NCBI GenBank assembly: GCA_001769855.1
Contig: MEPP01000032.1
Coordinates: 62,001 to 126,000 of the forward strand
Direction of reading: 5' to 3'
Length of the DNA: 64,000 nucleotides
From: Bdellovibrionales bacterium GWA2_49_15
Lineage (GTDB): Bacteria > Bdellovibrionota > Bacteriovoracia > Bacteriovoracales > Bacteriovoracaceae
Shown: positions 42,891-53,263 of the stretch, piece after piece
Layout: each line of letters begins with the position of its first letter
How positions within the stretch are numbered: position 1 is the stretch's first letter
Notes under the pieces: generated by a model
What the model was told of the DNA's origin: nothing
Database searches by the model: none
What the model saw: the letters and a program-made list of their open reading frames with translations, nothing else
Position numbers and translations under genes: made by a program

Positions 42891-44003
42891 TTGAACCGAT
42901 ATTACACTGTGTTATTAGTACCAGAACGCGAAAAGGGCGTTCGTTCATTTCGCCTACCTCGACTTGTGGCGTTTGCCTTGGCCTTTTTCACCTTCATAAG
43001 CATCTTTGCGATCGGAATTCTCACCTACGATTATCTCAAGATCATGCAGCAAGTTTACCGCAACAAACACCTCTCAATCGAGAATCGTCAGCTCAAAGAG
43101 CAGATTCAGCTTTTCCAGATGAAGATCAACGCCCTGACAGAGGATCTGGAGCGCATTCGAGTTTTTGAAGAGAAGCTTAAAGTTATCACCGGCCTGGACA
43201 TTGCCAACCTCACCACGCCGGTCATGCCCAATCTTGATCAATCCACGGCTCCGGCAGAATCCCACGATGTGGACATCCAAAAGACTCCCGAGAAAAAAGC
43301 AGTTCCCCAGACGAGTACTGATCAGCGCACCCTGCTGCATAGAGTGCAGTCTGATGAGGCGATTGACCAAGAGGCCGATTATCTCAATTTGAAAAATTTG
43401 TACGAACAGAAAATTGCCTCCGAATTTGGTCAACAATCTAGTTATGCCTACACAAAAGAGTGGACGGAACTTTCCAAACAAAGTTTCTCACTCGCCGGCC
43501 AGTACGCTCTTTTTGACTATAAATACAACACTCTCAAAAATGTCGTCCGCAACCTTGAGTCTGAAATAAATCAACTCGATCAATCTTTGCTCGATCGCGA
43601 ATCTTTTTTACGTTCCACCCCTTCTCTCATCCCCGCCAATGGCTGGATTACCAGTTACTATGGCCCCCGTCTTTCGCCTTATGCCGGACGGGTAAAAATG
43701 CATGAAGGCATTGACGTGGGTGCCAATCAAGGGAAGTACATTCTGGCCACCGCTGATGGCGTGGTCACCTATGCGGGAGAAAAACCCGGCTTTGGCAATT
43801 TTATCAATATTGACCACGGCTATGGCATTGAGACCGTCTACGCCCATGCCCAACGAGTCATTGCCAAAAAAGGGCAAGTGGTCAAACGAGGGGACCTCAT
43901 CGCCACGGTAGGCAACACGGGTTATTCGACCGGCCCGCACGTCCATTACGAAGTTCGGGTGAATGAAACCCCGGTCGACCCATTATATTTTATTCTCGAT
44001 TAA
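42891..44003 (+). CDS. Membrane-anchored M23 (LytM) murein peptidase
   Basis: 370 residues, TTG start. The start fits the conserved NRYYTVLLVPE opening. One transmembrane segment (LVAFALAFFTFISIFAIGIL, ~28-48) is followed by coiled coil (IENRQLKEQIQLFQMKINAL). The C-terminal M23 domain has MHEGIDVGA (His-x3-Asp zinc ligands), LATADGVVTYAGEKPGFGNF and GPHVHYEVR (HxH). It cleaves peptidoglycan cross-links in the periplasm, or activates amidases if inactive; the residues here look complete. Precedes secA by 18 bases. Confidence 0.92.
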   Translation: MNRYYTVLLVPEREKGVRSFRLPRLVAFALAFFTFISIFAIGILTYDYLKIMQQVYRNKHLSIENRQLKEQIQLFQMKINALTEDLERIRVFEEKLKVITGLDIANLTTPVMPNLDQSTAPAESHDVDIQKTPEKKAVPQTSTDQRTLLHRVQSDEAIDQEADYLNLKNLYEQKIASEFGQQSSYAYTKEWTELSKQSFSLAGQYALFDYKYNTLKNVVRNLESEINQLDQSLLDRESFLRSTPSLIPANGWITSYYGPRLSPYAGRVKMHEGIDVGANQGKYILATADGVVTYAGEKPGFGNFINIDHGYGIETVYAHAQRVIAKKGQVVKRGDLIATVGNTGYSTGPHVHYEVRVNETPVDPLYFILD

Positions 44004-44021
44004 GGCCCTAGGAGTTTGACG

Positions 44022-46580
44022 ATGCTAAATATGTTGAAAAAAATTCTCGGTACGAAAAATGATAGAGATCTGAAGGCCATGAAACCTCTCGTCGTTCAAA
44101 TTAATGCTTTTGAACCAAAGATGAAGGCCATGTCTGACGAGGAACTCAAAAATCAGACGGTAAAATTTCGCTCTCTCTTGGACAGTGGCACTCCGCTTGC
44201 TTCCCTTATCCCGGAGGCCTTCGCAACGGTGCGCGAAGCCTCTATTCGCGTTTTAGGTCTGCGGCACTTTGATGTCCAGATGATGGGGGGGATTGTCTTA
44301 TACCAGAATAAAATCGCCGAAATGAAAACAGGCGAGGGAAAAACCCTGACCGCAACTCTCCCCCTCTATCTACACGGTCTCACACATAAGGGCGGCCATG
44401 TCGTAACCGTGAATGATTACCTGGCCAATAGAGATGCGGTGGACATGGGAAGACTTTTTACCTGGCTCGGTCTCACCGTCGGGTGCATCTTAACCCACAT
44501 GAGCGACGAGGAACGCAAACAGGCCTATGCCGCCGATATTACCTACGGCACAAATAATGAATTCGCCTTCGATTATCTTCGCGACAACATGAAATTCTCC
44601 CTTGAGGACTATGTTCAACGTGAGCACAACTTTTGCATCGTGGATGAGGTGGACTCTATCCTTATTGACGAAGCCAGAACTCCCCTTCTTATTTCCGGCC
44701 CCTCCGAAGGCGATACCGGTCTGTATAAGGTCGCGCGACAACTCATTCCGCAGTTGGTGGTGGGAGAAGATTTCACCCTGGATGAGAAGGCCCATTCAAC
44801 TGTTTTCACCGATGCAGGGATCAATAAGATTCAAAAAATTCTAAGAATCGACAACCTCTTTAATATCCAACATTCCAGCCTCCTTCACCATATTAATCAG
44901 GCACTCAAGGCCTTTCATCTTTTTAAACTAGATGTTCACTACGTCATTAAGGAAGGCAAAATTGTCATCGTGGACGAGTTTACCGGAAGATTAAAGGAAG
45001 GATCGCGCTGGTCTGATGGTCTGCACCAGTCAGTGGAGGCCAAAGAAAATGTTGAAATTCGCTCGGAGAATCAAACCCTCGCCAGCATCACCTTCCAAAA
45101 CTACTTTCGACTCTACAATAACCTGGCCGGGATGACGGGAACGGCCGATACCGAAGCTGAAGAATTTAATAAAATTTATAATCTCGACGTAGTGGTCGTA
45201 CCCACCAACGTTCTTATGATTCGCGATGATCAAGCCGATGTCATTTATAAAACTAAAAATGCCAAACTGAAGGCCATCACAAACCTGATCAAAGATTTGC
45301 ACACCAAAGGACAGCCAGTCCTGGTGGGAACCATTTCAATTGAAAACTCCGAGGTCATTGCCAATCAGCTCCAAAAATTGGCCGTGCCGCATGAAGTTTT
45401 GAATGCCAAGAACCATGCCCGTGAAGCGGAGATCATAAAAAATGCCGGACAGAAAAAATCCGTTACCATCGCCACCAATATGGCGGGGCGAGGAACTGAT
45501 ATTAAGTTGAGCGAGGAAACGCGCGCCTTAGGTGGCCTGTTTATCATGGGTACGGAACGTCACGAAGCGCGGCGTATCGATAACCAGCTTCGCGGCCGTT
45601 CTGGCCGGCAAGGCGATCCCGGCTGCTCCAAATTCTTCCTGTCTCTTGAAGATGATCTGATGCGAATTTTCGGTTCAGAGAGAATCAAAGGCATCATGAC
45701 CACCATGGGCATGGAGGATGACGAGCCAATCGAACATAAGATGATTACCAACGCCATTGCGCGAGCGCAAAAGAAGGTGGAGGCGCATAACTTTGAAATC
45801 AGGAAGCACCTCCTTGAATACGACAACGTCATGAATGAGCAGCGACGAGTGATTTATCGCATTCGCCGCGACATCCTCGGCGACCAGGACAATTTGGGAT
45901 TTGTGAAAGAGTTACTGGAAGATGTGGTGCTTCTTTTTGTCGATAATTACCGGCCACAAAAGAAGGTACCGGTAGACTCATGGCCATGGGCCGAGCTGGC
46001 ATCCGGATTCAAGGCCACTTTCAATACAGAGATCACGATTAACCTTACGGAATGCAACACCCAGCATGAGGGCGATATTGAGAAGTATATCTCCGCCGTT
46101 GCCAATAGTATTTTGGAGAAAAAATTAAGCTCCTATGAGCCAGAACAAGTCAAATTGGCCTTAAGGGAAATTTTACTCTCAATCTTTGATCATCATTGGA
46201 AGGATCACTTACTCTCCATGGATCATCTCAAAGAAGGTATCAATTTGCGCGCCTATGCCCAAAAGGACCCTCTCACAGAATACAAGCGCGAAGCTTTCAG
46301 TATCTTTGAAGATATGCGAGTCAACGTCAAGAAGGCCATTGTCGATCAAATTTTCAAAGTCCATCTCTATACCAAAGAGGAAATTGCAGAATTAAAGCGC
46401 CAGCAGGAGGCCATGCTGAAGGCCCAGTTAGAGGCCCATCGTCAGGCCCAGCAGGCGGCCGAAAGAGCGGCGGAATCGGGCAAAGCCAACCCTATTAAGC
46501 GGGCCACTCAAAAGGTCGGAAGAAACGATCTCTGTCCATGTGGTTCGGGAAAAAAATACAAGCACTGTCACGGGGCTTAA
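44022..46580 (+). CDS. secA: Preprotein translocase ATPase SecA
   Basis: 852 residues from ATG 44022, with AGGAG eight bases upstream. NBD1 has [17 protein letters not shown] (Walker A) and [18 protein letters not shown] (DEAD-like Walker B). PPXD and NBD2 follow ([34 protein letters not shown]). Then come the helical scaffold and wing, a Gln/Ala-rich linker, and the Zn-binding tail [14 protein letters not shown] that contacts SecB. It drives Sec export in the cytoplasm and at the membrane. Probably co-transcribed with the M23 peptidase and the next gene (3-base gap). Confidence 0.98.
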   Translation: MLNMLKKILGTKNDRDLKAMKPLVVQINAFEPKMKAMSDEELKNQTVKFRSLLDSGTPLASLIPEAFATVREASIRVLGLRHFDVQMMGGIVLYQNKIAEMKTGEGKTLTATLPLYLHGLTHKGGHVVTVNDYLANRDAVDMGRLFTWLGLTVGCILTHMSDEERKQAYAADITYGTNNEFAFDYLRDNMKFSLEDYVQREHNFCIVDEVDSILIDEARTPLLISGPSEGDTGLYKVARQLIPQLVVGEDFTLDEKAHSTVFTDAGINKIQKILRIDNLFNIQHSSLLHHINQALKAFHLFKLDVHYVIKEGKIVIVDEFTGRLKEGSRWSDGLHQSVEAKENVEIRSENQTLASITFQNYFRLYNNLAGMTGTADTEAEEFNKIYNLDVVVVPTNVLMIRDDQADVIYKTKNAKLKAITNLIKDLHTKGQPVLVGTISIENSEVIANQLQKLAVPHEVLNAKNHAREAEIIKNAGQKKSVTIATNMAGRGTDIKLSEETRALGGLFIMGTERHEARRIDNQLRGRSGRQGDPGCSKFFLSLEDDLMRIFGSERIKGIMTTMGMEDDEPIEHKMITNAIARAQKKVEAHNFEIRKHLLEYDNVMNEQRRVIYRIRRDILGDQDNLGFVKELLEDVVLLFVDNYRPQKKVPVDSWPWAELASGFKATFNTEITINLTECNTQHEGDIEKYISAVANSILEKKLSSYEPEQVKLALREILLSIFDHHWKDHLLSMDHLKEGINLRAYAQKDPLTEYKREAFSIFEDMRVNVKKAIVDQIFKVHLYTKEEIAELKRQQEAMLKAQLEAHRQAQQAAERAAESGKANPIKRATQKVGRNDLCPCGSGKKYKHCHGA

Positions 46581-46583
46581 CTT

Positions 46584-47993
46584 ATGTCCAGCACGGATGA
46601 TAAAGATAAAAAAGATTCGGATGAACATCACGATCTCACCCGTCTGGAAGATCTCTCTGAGTTTTTGCATGAGATCGATCCCAAAACCGAAGAAATTTTA
46701 GCAAAAAATAATACCAAGGATTCCCCAAAAAAAGGAACATCCGCCGCCGCAACTCTCGATGATCTGGAAGAAGAGCACGAGATTACCCTCGATGAAGCGG
46801 TCGCGGCCGTAGAGGCAAAACCTTCCGAAGCCGTCGAAGATGAAGAAACGGTTGAAGAAAAAGCGGCCCCCGAAGTCGTTTCTGAACCACCTGAAATGCC
46901 TGCGGACGATGAAATCTCATTGGATGCAGTGGAGGAACACGAAGAAGAACACGACACGGCTGAATTTCAAATTCCGGTCGAAGAGACTCCGGTAGCTGAA
47001 CAAACAGCGGAGGAGGAACTCACTGTTGACGACGATCTCGAAATCGCTGAGGACACTCCGATCGAGGAGGTGAGCGAACAAACGCCTCCCGCTGAGGAAT
47101 CCGAAATTCAAATAGAAGATATCAGCGCGGACAACCATCAGGCTTCGGAAAACGCTCCGGAGATAGTGCCCAAGGAAAATTTTCAGGACGTTCGAGATTT
47201 TGCCGAATCCATGACCTTCGGTCAGGTTGGGCAAGGTGGAAACCCTCCTTATAGTATCATTCTGCGCAATATTCAATATAAGGAAGATGCCGAGGAAATT
47301 AAAAGAGTTTTAAAGGAACATGGTCTGCTGACTGAAAGTTCCCAAAAAGAGATCGAGCAAGGACTGCTGAACGGCTCCATCCTCCTCTCCCAATTGGCGG
47401 AGTATCCCGCAATTTTTCTGGCGCACGCTTTTCGCCGTTTTGATTTAACCTTGGAAATGGGACTGTCGGCAGAGCTACATCATAGTAAAAATTATAAAGA
47501 TGAAAATTACCGCGGTCTGGTGTCTAAACATTCTCTCTACCAAAATTATGATGGCCATGTTGATCTTGTGGGTGGACCGGTAAGTATCGATCAAATCATC
47601 TTATCGACCCTCTCCACCTTGGAAAATTATAAAATTCATCGCTACCTTGACGTGGCTTCTGAATCTGTCCTGGTGGATGAATCAACCTTCCATACCTCTC
47701 ATAAACAGGCCCCGGCAAAATCTTCTGGGAGCAAGAAAAAGCACATCGACATCTTCGATCTCGACTTTGCCTCCCCTACCTTGGCTGAAATTTATAAGGA
47801 TCTCGCACAAAAGCTTCGCCTACAGGCGAAGGAATTAAAGGGGAATGCGGTTGTTGGCATCAACTATCAGATCACTCCCCTGACCACCACCCTCTCCAGT
47901 GCCAGAGGAGGCGATGATGGCCTCACCAATGCCTATCGTATTACTTGCACGGGGAATGTGGTATGGCTGTCCCATCTCCAGACGGCCCCATGA
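46584..47993 (+). CDS. Acidic disordered protein with C-terminal YbjQ-like domain
   Basis: 469 residues. Residues 1-210 are extremely acidic and low-complexity (DDLEEEHEITLDEA repeats of Glu/Asp/Pro). From ~215 there is a folded central part (SIILRNIQYKEDAEEIKRVL). The C-terminal ~90 residues (IYKDLAQKLRLQAKELKGNA, VVGINYQ, ITCTGNVVWL) match the layout of the YbjQ/heavy-metal-binding (DUF74) family. No signal peptide. It lies between secA and glpD, overlapping glpD by 4 bases. Function unknown. Confidence 0.65.
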   Translation: MSSTDDKDKKDSDEHHDLTRLEDLSEFLHEIDPKTEEILAKNNTKDSPKKGTSAAATLDDLEEEHEITLDEAVAAVEAKPSEAVEDEETVEEKAAPEVVSEPPEMPADDEISLDAVEEHEEEHDTAEFQIPVEETPVAEQTAEEELTVDDDLEIAEDTPIEEVSEQTPPAEESEIQIEDISADNHQASENAPEIVPKENFQDVRDFAESMTFGQVGQGGNPPYSIILRNIQYKEDAEEIKRVLKEHGLLTESSQKEIEQGLLNGSILLSQLAEYPAIFLAHAFRRFDLTLEMGLSAELHHSKNYKDENYRGLVSKHSLYQNYDGHVDLVGGPVSIDQIILSTLSTLENYKIHRYLDVASESVLVDESTFHTSHKQAPAKSSGSKKKHIDIFDLDFASPTLAEIYKDLAQKLRLQAKELKGNAVVGINYQITPLTTTLSSARGGDDGLTNAYRITCTGNVVWLSHLQTAP

Positions 47994-49396
47994 ACCTCAA
48001 TGATACCCCCAACCATGTGGAGACACTTATTATCGGCGGTGGGATTGTCGGTGCCGGCATTTTTCGTGACTTGGCCCTCCACGGTCATCAGGTTTTATTG
48101 GTGGATAAGCATGATTTTTGTGCTGAAACCAGCTCAAAAAGTTCGAAGATGCTCCACGGTGGCATCCGTTACTTGGAAAATTTTGAATTTCACCTGGTCT
48201 ACGAAGCCTTGCACGAAAAAAATTTGTGGGCCCATCTCACTCCCCATTTATGCAAAGAAAGCCCTTTTCTTATTCCCGTTTTCAAGGATTCGCTTCGCCC
48301 TCTATGGATGATCAGGGCCGGTCTTTTTCTTTACGATCTCCTCTCTGGCTTTTCCAACCACTATCATAATATTTTAGGCCGAAAAGAAACCCAAAAAATT
48401 CTTCCAGGACTCAAGAGTGATGGGCTGAAAGGGGCCGGTGTTTATTATGATTGCATTGTTGACGACACAAAACTTGGTTTGGAGGTCATCTACGACGGCT
48501 TACAAGAGCCCAAGGCCCAGGCCCTCAACTATGTCGAAATCACAAATCTCGCCACGCTGCCCGGCTCAGAAATTATCCAGGCCACCCTGCGAGACACTCT
48601 AACGCAAACTTTTAAGCAGGTGACTGCCGATCAAGTGGTTGTGGCGGTGGGCCCTTTTACCGATATCTTCATGAATAAGATTTTAGGCCCCGCTTGGACC
48701 CCCTGCCTGTTGCCTAACAAAGGTAGCCATCTGTGGTTTAAAAAAGAGGCGCTGCCTATTCATGCCGCCTTGGTCATCCAGGATAAAAAAGGTCGCATTA
48801 TTTTTGTTATCCCACACAATGACCGTATTCTTGTGGGGACCACCGAGGTCCTGGCAGAACAACCTTTCGAGTCCCTCACGCCTTCGCCCGAAGAAATCAA
48901 CTATCTTATTAATCTTCTCCAGGATTATTTTCCCCACGGCAATTTTGGAGCATCATCACTCCTCTCCAGCTTTGCCGGAGTCCGTCCGCTGGTCCGGGAT
49001 GATAATTCCAGAGATCTTTCAAAAACGGCCAGAGAGCATAAACTGTACTTCCCCATGCACAACCTGTGTGTGATTGCCGGTGGCAAATACACTACTTTCC
49101 GCAAAATGGCCGAGGATGTCGCCCGGTGGGCCCAGCATCGGGAAAACCGTCCGTACCTTTCCGGCTTAACTACTAACCCGTTAAGACAACGTGGCACAAT
49201 CCTGCCTTGGCAAAACAATACTTTTAACCAAGAAATTTTACAGCACATTATTGAAACCGAACGCCCCCGCACTCCTGAGGATGTATTACACAGAAGAATT
49301 GGTGCTTACAATGCCGATGAATGGAATCTACTTTTCACTTCCGGACCATCTTTTTTAGATGCCTGTACATTATTAAAAAATCAATTTGACCGCTAA
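47990..49396 (+). CDS. glpD: FAD-dependent glycerol-3-phosphate dehydrogenase (GlpD/GlpA)
   Basis: 468 residues from the ATG in the ATGA overlap with the upstream gene (an ATG at 47963 and a TTG at 47945 are possible). The N-terminal Rossmann motif is LIIGGGIVGAGIFRDLALHG. Then SSKSSKMLHGGIRYLE, GAGVYYDCIVDDTKLGLEVI (substrate region), ILVGTTEV, FAGVRPLV and the GGKYTTFRKMAEDVA dimer/FAD part. It oxidises sn-glycerol-3-phosphate to DHAP at the membrane and passes electrons to quinone. It is followed by a terminator. Confidence 0.93.
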   Translation: MNLNDTPNHVETLIIGGGIVGAGIFRDLALHGHQVLLVDKHDFCAETSSKSSKMLHGGIRYLENFEFHLVYEALHEKNLWAHLTPHLCKESPFLIPVFKDSLRPLWMIRAGLFLYDLLSGFSNHYHNILGRKETQKILPGLKSDGLKGAGVYYDCIVDDTKLGLEVIYDGLQEPKAQALNYVEITNLATLPGSEIIQATLRDTLTQTFKQVTADQVVVAVGPFTDIFMNKILGPAWTPCLLPNKGSHLWFKKEALPIHAALVIQDKKGRIIFVIPHNDRILVGTTEVLAEQPFESLTPSPEEINYLINLLQDYFPHGNFGASSLLSSFAGVRPLVRDDNSRDLSKTAREHKLYFPMHNLCVIAGGKYTTFRKMAEDVARWAQHRENRPYLSGLTTNPLRQRGTILPWQNNTFNQEILQHIIETERPRTPEDVLHRRIGAYNADEWNLLFTSGPSFLDACTLLKNQFDR

Positions 49397-49422
49397 GTAT
49401 AAGATGTTTGGCCTTAAAACGA

Positions 49423-49454
49423 AAAAGGCCCAACAGAAGCTGGGCCTTTTCGAG
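49423..49454 (+). terminator. Rho-independent terminator after glpD
   Basis: AAAAGGCCCA and TGGGCCTTTT form a perfect 10 bp stem around an 8-base loop, with T residues at the end of the stem, 27 bases after the glpD stop. Symmetric A and T tails make it potentially bidirectional. Confidence 0.85.
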
Positions 49455-49781
49455 AGACATTTACGGAGTTCAGAAAAAATCCTTTTTTCGTTCCTCCCAC
49501 ACACACGTAGATAAGCACTGCAACCGATGTGCCAATTTTGCCGATCACGCCTATATCTTTTTTATCATCGCAACTACTTAATATAAAAAGAAATCATTCA
49601 TTTTTTCGAGACGTGAACGGTGCTGCAACGTCAGAATACTGACGTGCCGCGCACGGTCATCTACTCAAATTAATGACCCGCTTCCGCAGTCTTTTTTTAT
49701 CAAACTCATGACTTTAAAAAAAGCAAAACGCCTCACTCACTAAAATTAATTTTGCCCAAACAATAATTGATAAAAATTAGA

Positions 49782-49810
49782 TTAACCAATCAACTGTGAT
49801 CCACTATACT
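49782..49810 (+). promoter_or_regulatory. Probable sigma-70 promoter of sdhCAB
   Basis: TTAACC (49782-49787) and TATACT (49805-49810) are 17 bases apart, 68 bases before the sdhC start, with AGGAGAG as ribosome site. The -35 box matches consensus at four of six positions. Confidence 0.5.
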
Positions 49811-49878
49811 ATCCAACACTTATCCAAACATTTTTTTGCATTGGCTTAGGAAATGGCCAACATTGAAGGAGAGAGCAT

Positions 49879-50550
49879 ATGTCGTATTTGCTCAAGTACG
49901 TCAAAACATCCATTGTTAAAAAACAGCTTATGGCCGTGACCGGCTTGCTTTTAAGCGGATTTCTCCTCACACATATGGCAGGCAATTGCCTGATCTATAT
50001 CGGCCCAGAATTTTTTAATACCTACGCCCATAAGCTCATTAGCAACCCTTTTATCTATGTTGCTGAAGCTATCCTGGCCCTGATTTTTCTCGCCCACAGT
50101 GCCTTGGCCATTTTAGTGACTTTAGAAAATAAAGCGGCCCGCCCTGATCCCTATTACGTCAGCGTGCACAGTGGCCGAGGCGCAACCTTCGCTTCATCCA
50201 CCATGCCGATTACAGGAATCATCCTTCTCACTTTTTTGATCTGGCACGTGGTGAGCTTAAAATTTGGTGCTCACTATGAGGCCACCTATAACGGGGTTGT
50301 CATGCGAGACCTGCACAAGTTGGTCATCGAATATTTCCAGGTCGAGTGGCACGTCGGACTTTACATCCTGGGAATGGCGGCCGCTGGCCTTCACGTCTCT
50401 CATGGATTCTGGTCGGCCTTTCAATCGCTCGGAGTCAATCATCCGAAATATAATTGCTGTATCCATTTCATATCCAAGGCCTATGGTATCTTTGTCGCTT
50501 TAGGTTATTCGGCCTTTCCCATTTACTGCTACCTGCAAGGAGGGAATTAA
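49879..50550 (+). CDS. sdhC: Succinate dehydrogenase cytochrome b558 subunit
   Basis: 223 residues with five hydrophobic helices ([86 protein letters not shown]). The His residues in them (HMAG, AHSAL, WHV, HVSHG) match the di-haem b558 arrangement of single-anchor (type B) complexes. It anchors SdhA/SdhB and passes electrons to quinone. Order C-A-B with 2-base spacing to sdhA, as in Bacillus and epsilon/delta groups. Confidence 0.95.
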   Translation: MSYLLKYVKTSIVKKQLMAVTGLLLSGFLLTHMAGNCLIYIGPEFFNTYAHKLISNPFIYVAEAILALIFLAHSALAILVTLENKAARPDPYYVSVHSGRGATFASSTMPITGIILLTFLIWHVVSLKFGAHYEATYNGVVMRDLHKLVIEYFQVEWHVGLYILGMAAAGLHVSHGFWSAFQSLGVNHPKYNCCIHFISKAYGIFVALGYSAFPIYCYLQGGN

Positions 50551-50552
50551 CA

Positions 50553-52475
50553 ATGACTATCAAAAAACTTGATGGAAAAGTACCTGGCGGATCAATTCAA
50601 GACAGTTGGAACAATCACCGATTCAAATTAAAGCTGGTCAACCCCGCCAATAAAAGAAAATACCGTGTCATTGTGGTTGGCACTGGGCTTGCGGGTGCCT
50701 CGGCGGCCGCCAGTCTTTCCGAGCTTGGCTACAATGTCGATGCCTTCTGTATCCAGGACTCCGCACGCAGGGCCCACTCTATCGCAGCTCAAGGGGGCAT
50801 CAATGCCGCCAAAAACTATACCAACGACGGCGATTCTATCTGGCGCCTTTTTTATGATACGGTCAAAGGTGGCGACTTCCGAGCACGCGAAGCCAATGTC
50901 TACCGTTTGGCGCAAGTTTCAGTAAATATCATCGATCAATGTGTCGCCCAGGGAGTCCCCTTCGCTCGTGATTACGGTGGCTACCTCTCCAATCGATCCT
51001 TTGGTGGTGCTCAAGTTTCTCGAACCTTTTATGCGCGAGGACAGACGGGGCAACAGCTTTTGCTTGGGGCGTACTCCGCCCTCATGAAAGAAACCGCACT
51101 GGGCAAAGTCACACTTCATACTCGAAGTGAGATGGTTAACTTGGTCATGGTGGGTGGCAAGGCCCGAGGAATTATTGTCCGCGACGTGGTCACTGGAGAA
51201 TTCACTAAACACGTCGCCGATGCTGTTATTTTGGCCACGGGCGGTTATGGAAATGTTTTCTATCTTTCCACCAACGCTAAAGCATCCAATGCATCTGCCA
51301 TCTGGCGCGCGCATAAAAAAGGGGCCTATTTTGGCAACCCCTGCTACACCCAAATTCACCCGACTTGCATCCCCGTCCATGGTGACAACCAGTCCAAGCT
51401 GACCCTGATGAGTGAGTCCCTGAGAAATGACGGACGCGTATGGGTGCCAAGCAAAGTGGGTGATAAACGAAACGCTAATGAAATCTCGGAAGCCGAGCGC
51501 GATTACTACCTGGAGAGAATCTATCCATCCTTCGGCAACCTGGTCCCCCGCGATGTGGCAAGTCGAAATGCCAAGTTGCAGGCCGATCAGAAAAAAGGCG
51601 TTGGCCCCTCGGGGATGGCGGTCTATTTAGATTTCCGTGATGCAATTAAGAGAGATGGGGTCAATGTCGTCAAAGAAAAATACGGCAACCTGTTCGACAT
51701 GTACGAACGAATTACAGCGGAAAACCCCTATCAAGTTCCGATGCGGATTTACCCCGCCTCACATTATACCATGGGCGGTCTCTGGGTTGATTACAACCTG
51801 ATGAGCAATATCGAAGGGCTTTTTGTTTTAGGTGAAGCCAATTTCTCCGACCATGGAGCTAACCGGCTTGGTGCTTCCGCACTTATGCAAGGTCTGGCCG
51901 ACGGTTACTTTGTCATCCCCTATACGATTGGTGGATATTTTGCGGATTACAAACCCGATGGTCTTAAAACCGATCACCCTGAATTTGAGAAGGCCATGCA
52001 CGAATCCACTGATCACTTTAAGCGCATTCTTCAAGTGAAGGGCAAACGTACCGTGGATGATTTTCATAGGGCCCTGGGGAAAATCATGTGGGACGATGTG
52101 GGCATGTCTCGAAGTGCCAAAGGTCTCGGGCACGCACTCAAGGAAATTCCTGCCATCCGAGAGGAATTCTGGCGCGATGTTCGAATTCCAGGCACCGGCC
52201 AGGAAGTGAATGTCGAATTGGAAAAGGCCGGCCGTCTTGCCGACTTCTTAGAATTAGGCGAGCTCATGGCCTTAGATGCCCTGGAACGTCCCGAATCCTG
52301 CGGCGGACACTTCCGTGAGGAATCCCAAACCAAGGACAACGAGGCCATGCGTGACGATGAAAAATTCTGTCATGTGGCCGCCTGGGAATGGCAAGGTGAA
52401 GGCACCAAACCTCTTCGCCACGTTGAAGAATTGAAATTTGAAAATGTTAAACTAGCTCAGCGTAGTTACAAATAG
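50553..52475 (+). CDS. sdhA: Succinate dehydrogenase/fumarate reductase flavoprotein subunit
   Basis: 640 residues from ATG 50553, with AAGGAGGG upstream. FAD binding is by [20 protein letters not shown]; the covalent-FAD His lies in [16 protein letters not shown]. Catalytic segments are [22 protein letters not shown] (catalytic Arg), [14 protein letters not shown] and [18 protein letters not shown]. It oxidises succinate to fumarate or runs in reverse. SdhC type and gene order suggest a menaquinone-linked complex. Confidence 0.97.
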   Translation: MTIKKLDGKVPGGSIQDSWNNHRFKLKLVNPANKRKYRVIVVGTGLAGASAAASLSELGYNVDAFCIQDSARRAHSIAAQGGINAAKNYTNDGDSIWRLFYDTVKGGDFRAREANVYRLAQVSVNIIDQCVAQGVPFARDYGGYLSNRSFGGAQVSRTFYARGQTGQQLLLGAYSALMKETALGKVTLHTRSEMVNLVMVGGKARGIIVRDVVTGEFTKHVADAVILATGGYGNVFYLSTNAKASNASAIWRAHKKGAYFGNPCYTQIHPTCIPVHGDNQSKLTLMSESLRNDGRVWVPSKVGDKRNANEISEAERDYYLERIYPSFGNLVPRDVASRNAKLQADQKKGVGPSGMAVYLDFRDAIKRDGVNVVKEKYGNLFDMYERITAENPYQVPMRIYPASHYTMGGLWVDYNLMSNIEGLFVLGEANFSDHGANRLGASALMQGLADGYFVIPYTIGGYFADYKPDGLKTDHPEFEKAMHESTDHFKRILQVKGKRTVDDFHRALGKIMWDDVGMSRSAKGLGHALKEIPAIREEFWRDVRIPGTGQEVNVELEKAGRLADFLELGELMALDALERPESCGGHFREESQTKDNEAMRDDEKFCHVAAWEWQGEGTKPLRHVEELKFENVKLAQRSYK

Positions 52476-52485
52476 GGAGGCCTAT

Positions 52486-53256
52486 ATGTCAGATCAACAT
52501 AATATGCGACTCAGTCTTAAAATATGGCGCCAGGCAAATACTCAAAGTAAAGGCCAAATGGTTGACTACGACCTCGATGGTGTATCACCCGAGGTCTCTT
52601 TCTTGGAAATGATGGATCAGCTCAATGAAAAATTAATTAAGGAAGGTAAAGATCCCGTGGCCTTCGATCATGATTGCCGAGAAGGCATCTGCGGAATGTG
52701 CGGCGTGGTGATTAACGGCCAGGCCCACGGACCGGAAAAAGAAACCACCACCTGCCAGCTCCACATGAGAAAATTCAAAAATGGCGACACCATTGTTATT
52801 GAACCGTTTAGGGCAAAAACCTTTCCCGTGCTCAAAGATTTAATGATTAATCGAAGCGCCTTTGATGAAATGATCAAGGCCGGCGGTTTCGTGACCGTCA
52901 ATACCGGTCAGGCACCTGACGCTCACACCATTTTGGTTCCCAAGGGCGATGCTGAATTATCGATGGATGCAGCTCAATGCATTGGCTGTGCAGCGTGTGT
53001 CGCCAGCTGCAAAAATGCCTCGGCCATGCTCTTTGTCTCGGCCAAAATCTCACATTTTGCCTTACTGCCACAAGGACAGGCGGAGGCCCAAACCCGTGTG
53101 CTTTCCATGGTCGAAAAGATGGATGAATTGGGTTTCGGCAACTGTACCAATGAAGCTGAATGTGAAGCCAACTGCCCAAAAAATATCAGCATTAGTAATA
53201 TCGCTCGTATGAATCGGCAGTATCTCTGCGCAGCCGCGACACACCCATCTAAGTAA
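52486..53256 (+). CDS. sdhB: Succinate dehydrogenase iron-sulfur subunit
   Basis: 256 residues, GGAGG before the start. The N-terminal [2Fe-2S] ferredoxin domain has [15 protein letters not shown] and TTCQLHM. The C-terminal domain has [17 protein letters not shown] and [17 protein letters not shown], which bind the [4Fe-4S] and [3Fe-4S] clusters. Eleven bases after sdhA. It transfers electrons from FAD to the cytochrome subunit. Third and last gene of the operon; the convergent FHA gene ends 7 bases on. Confidence 0.97.
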   Translation: MSDQHNMRLSLKIWRQANTQSKGQMVDYDLDGVSPEVSFLEMMDQLNEKLIKEGKDPVAFDHDCREGICGMCGVVINGQAHGPEKETTTCQLHMRKFKNGDTIVIEPFRAKTFPVLKDLMINRSAFDEMIKAGGFVTVNTGQAPDAHTILVPKGDAELSMDAAQCIGCAACVASCKNASAMLFVSAKISHFALLPQGQAEAQTRVLSMVEKMDELGFGNCTNEAECEANCPKNISISNIARMNRQYLCAAATHPSK

Positions 53257-53263
53257 GAGAGGT

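Larger units (their letters stand above)
49397..49878. other. Intergenic region between glpD and sdhC
   Basis: 482 bases. It holds the glpD terminator (49423-49454), a perfect hairpin ACGTCAG-AATA-CTGACGT (49628-49645) within a wider imperfect stem, and the probable sdh promoter (49782-49810). No protein-coding frame is supported. A small regulatory RNA near 49600-49700 is possible but unproven. Confidence 0.5.
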
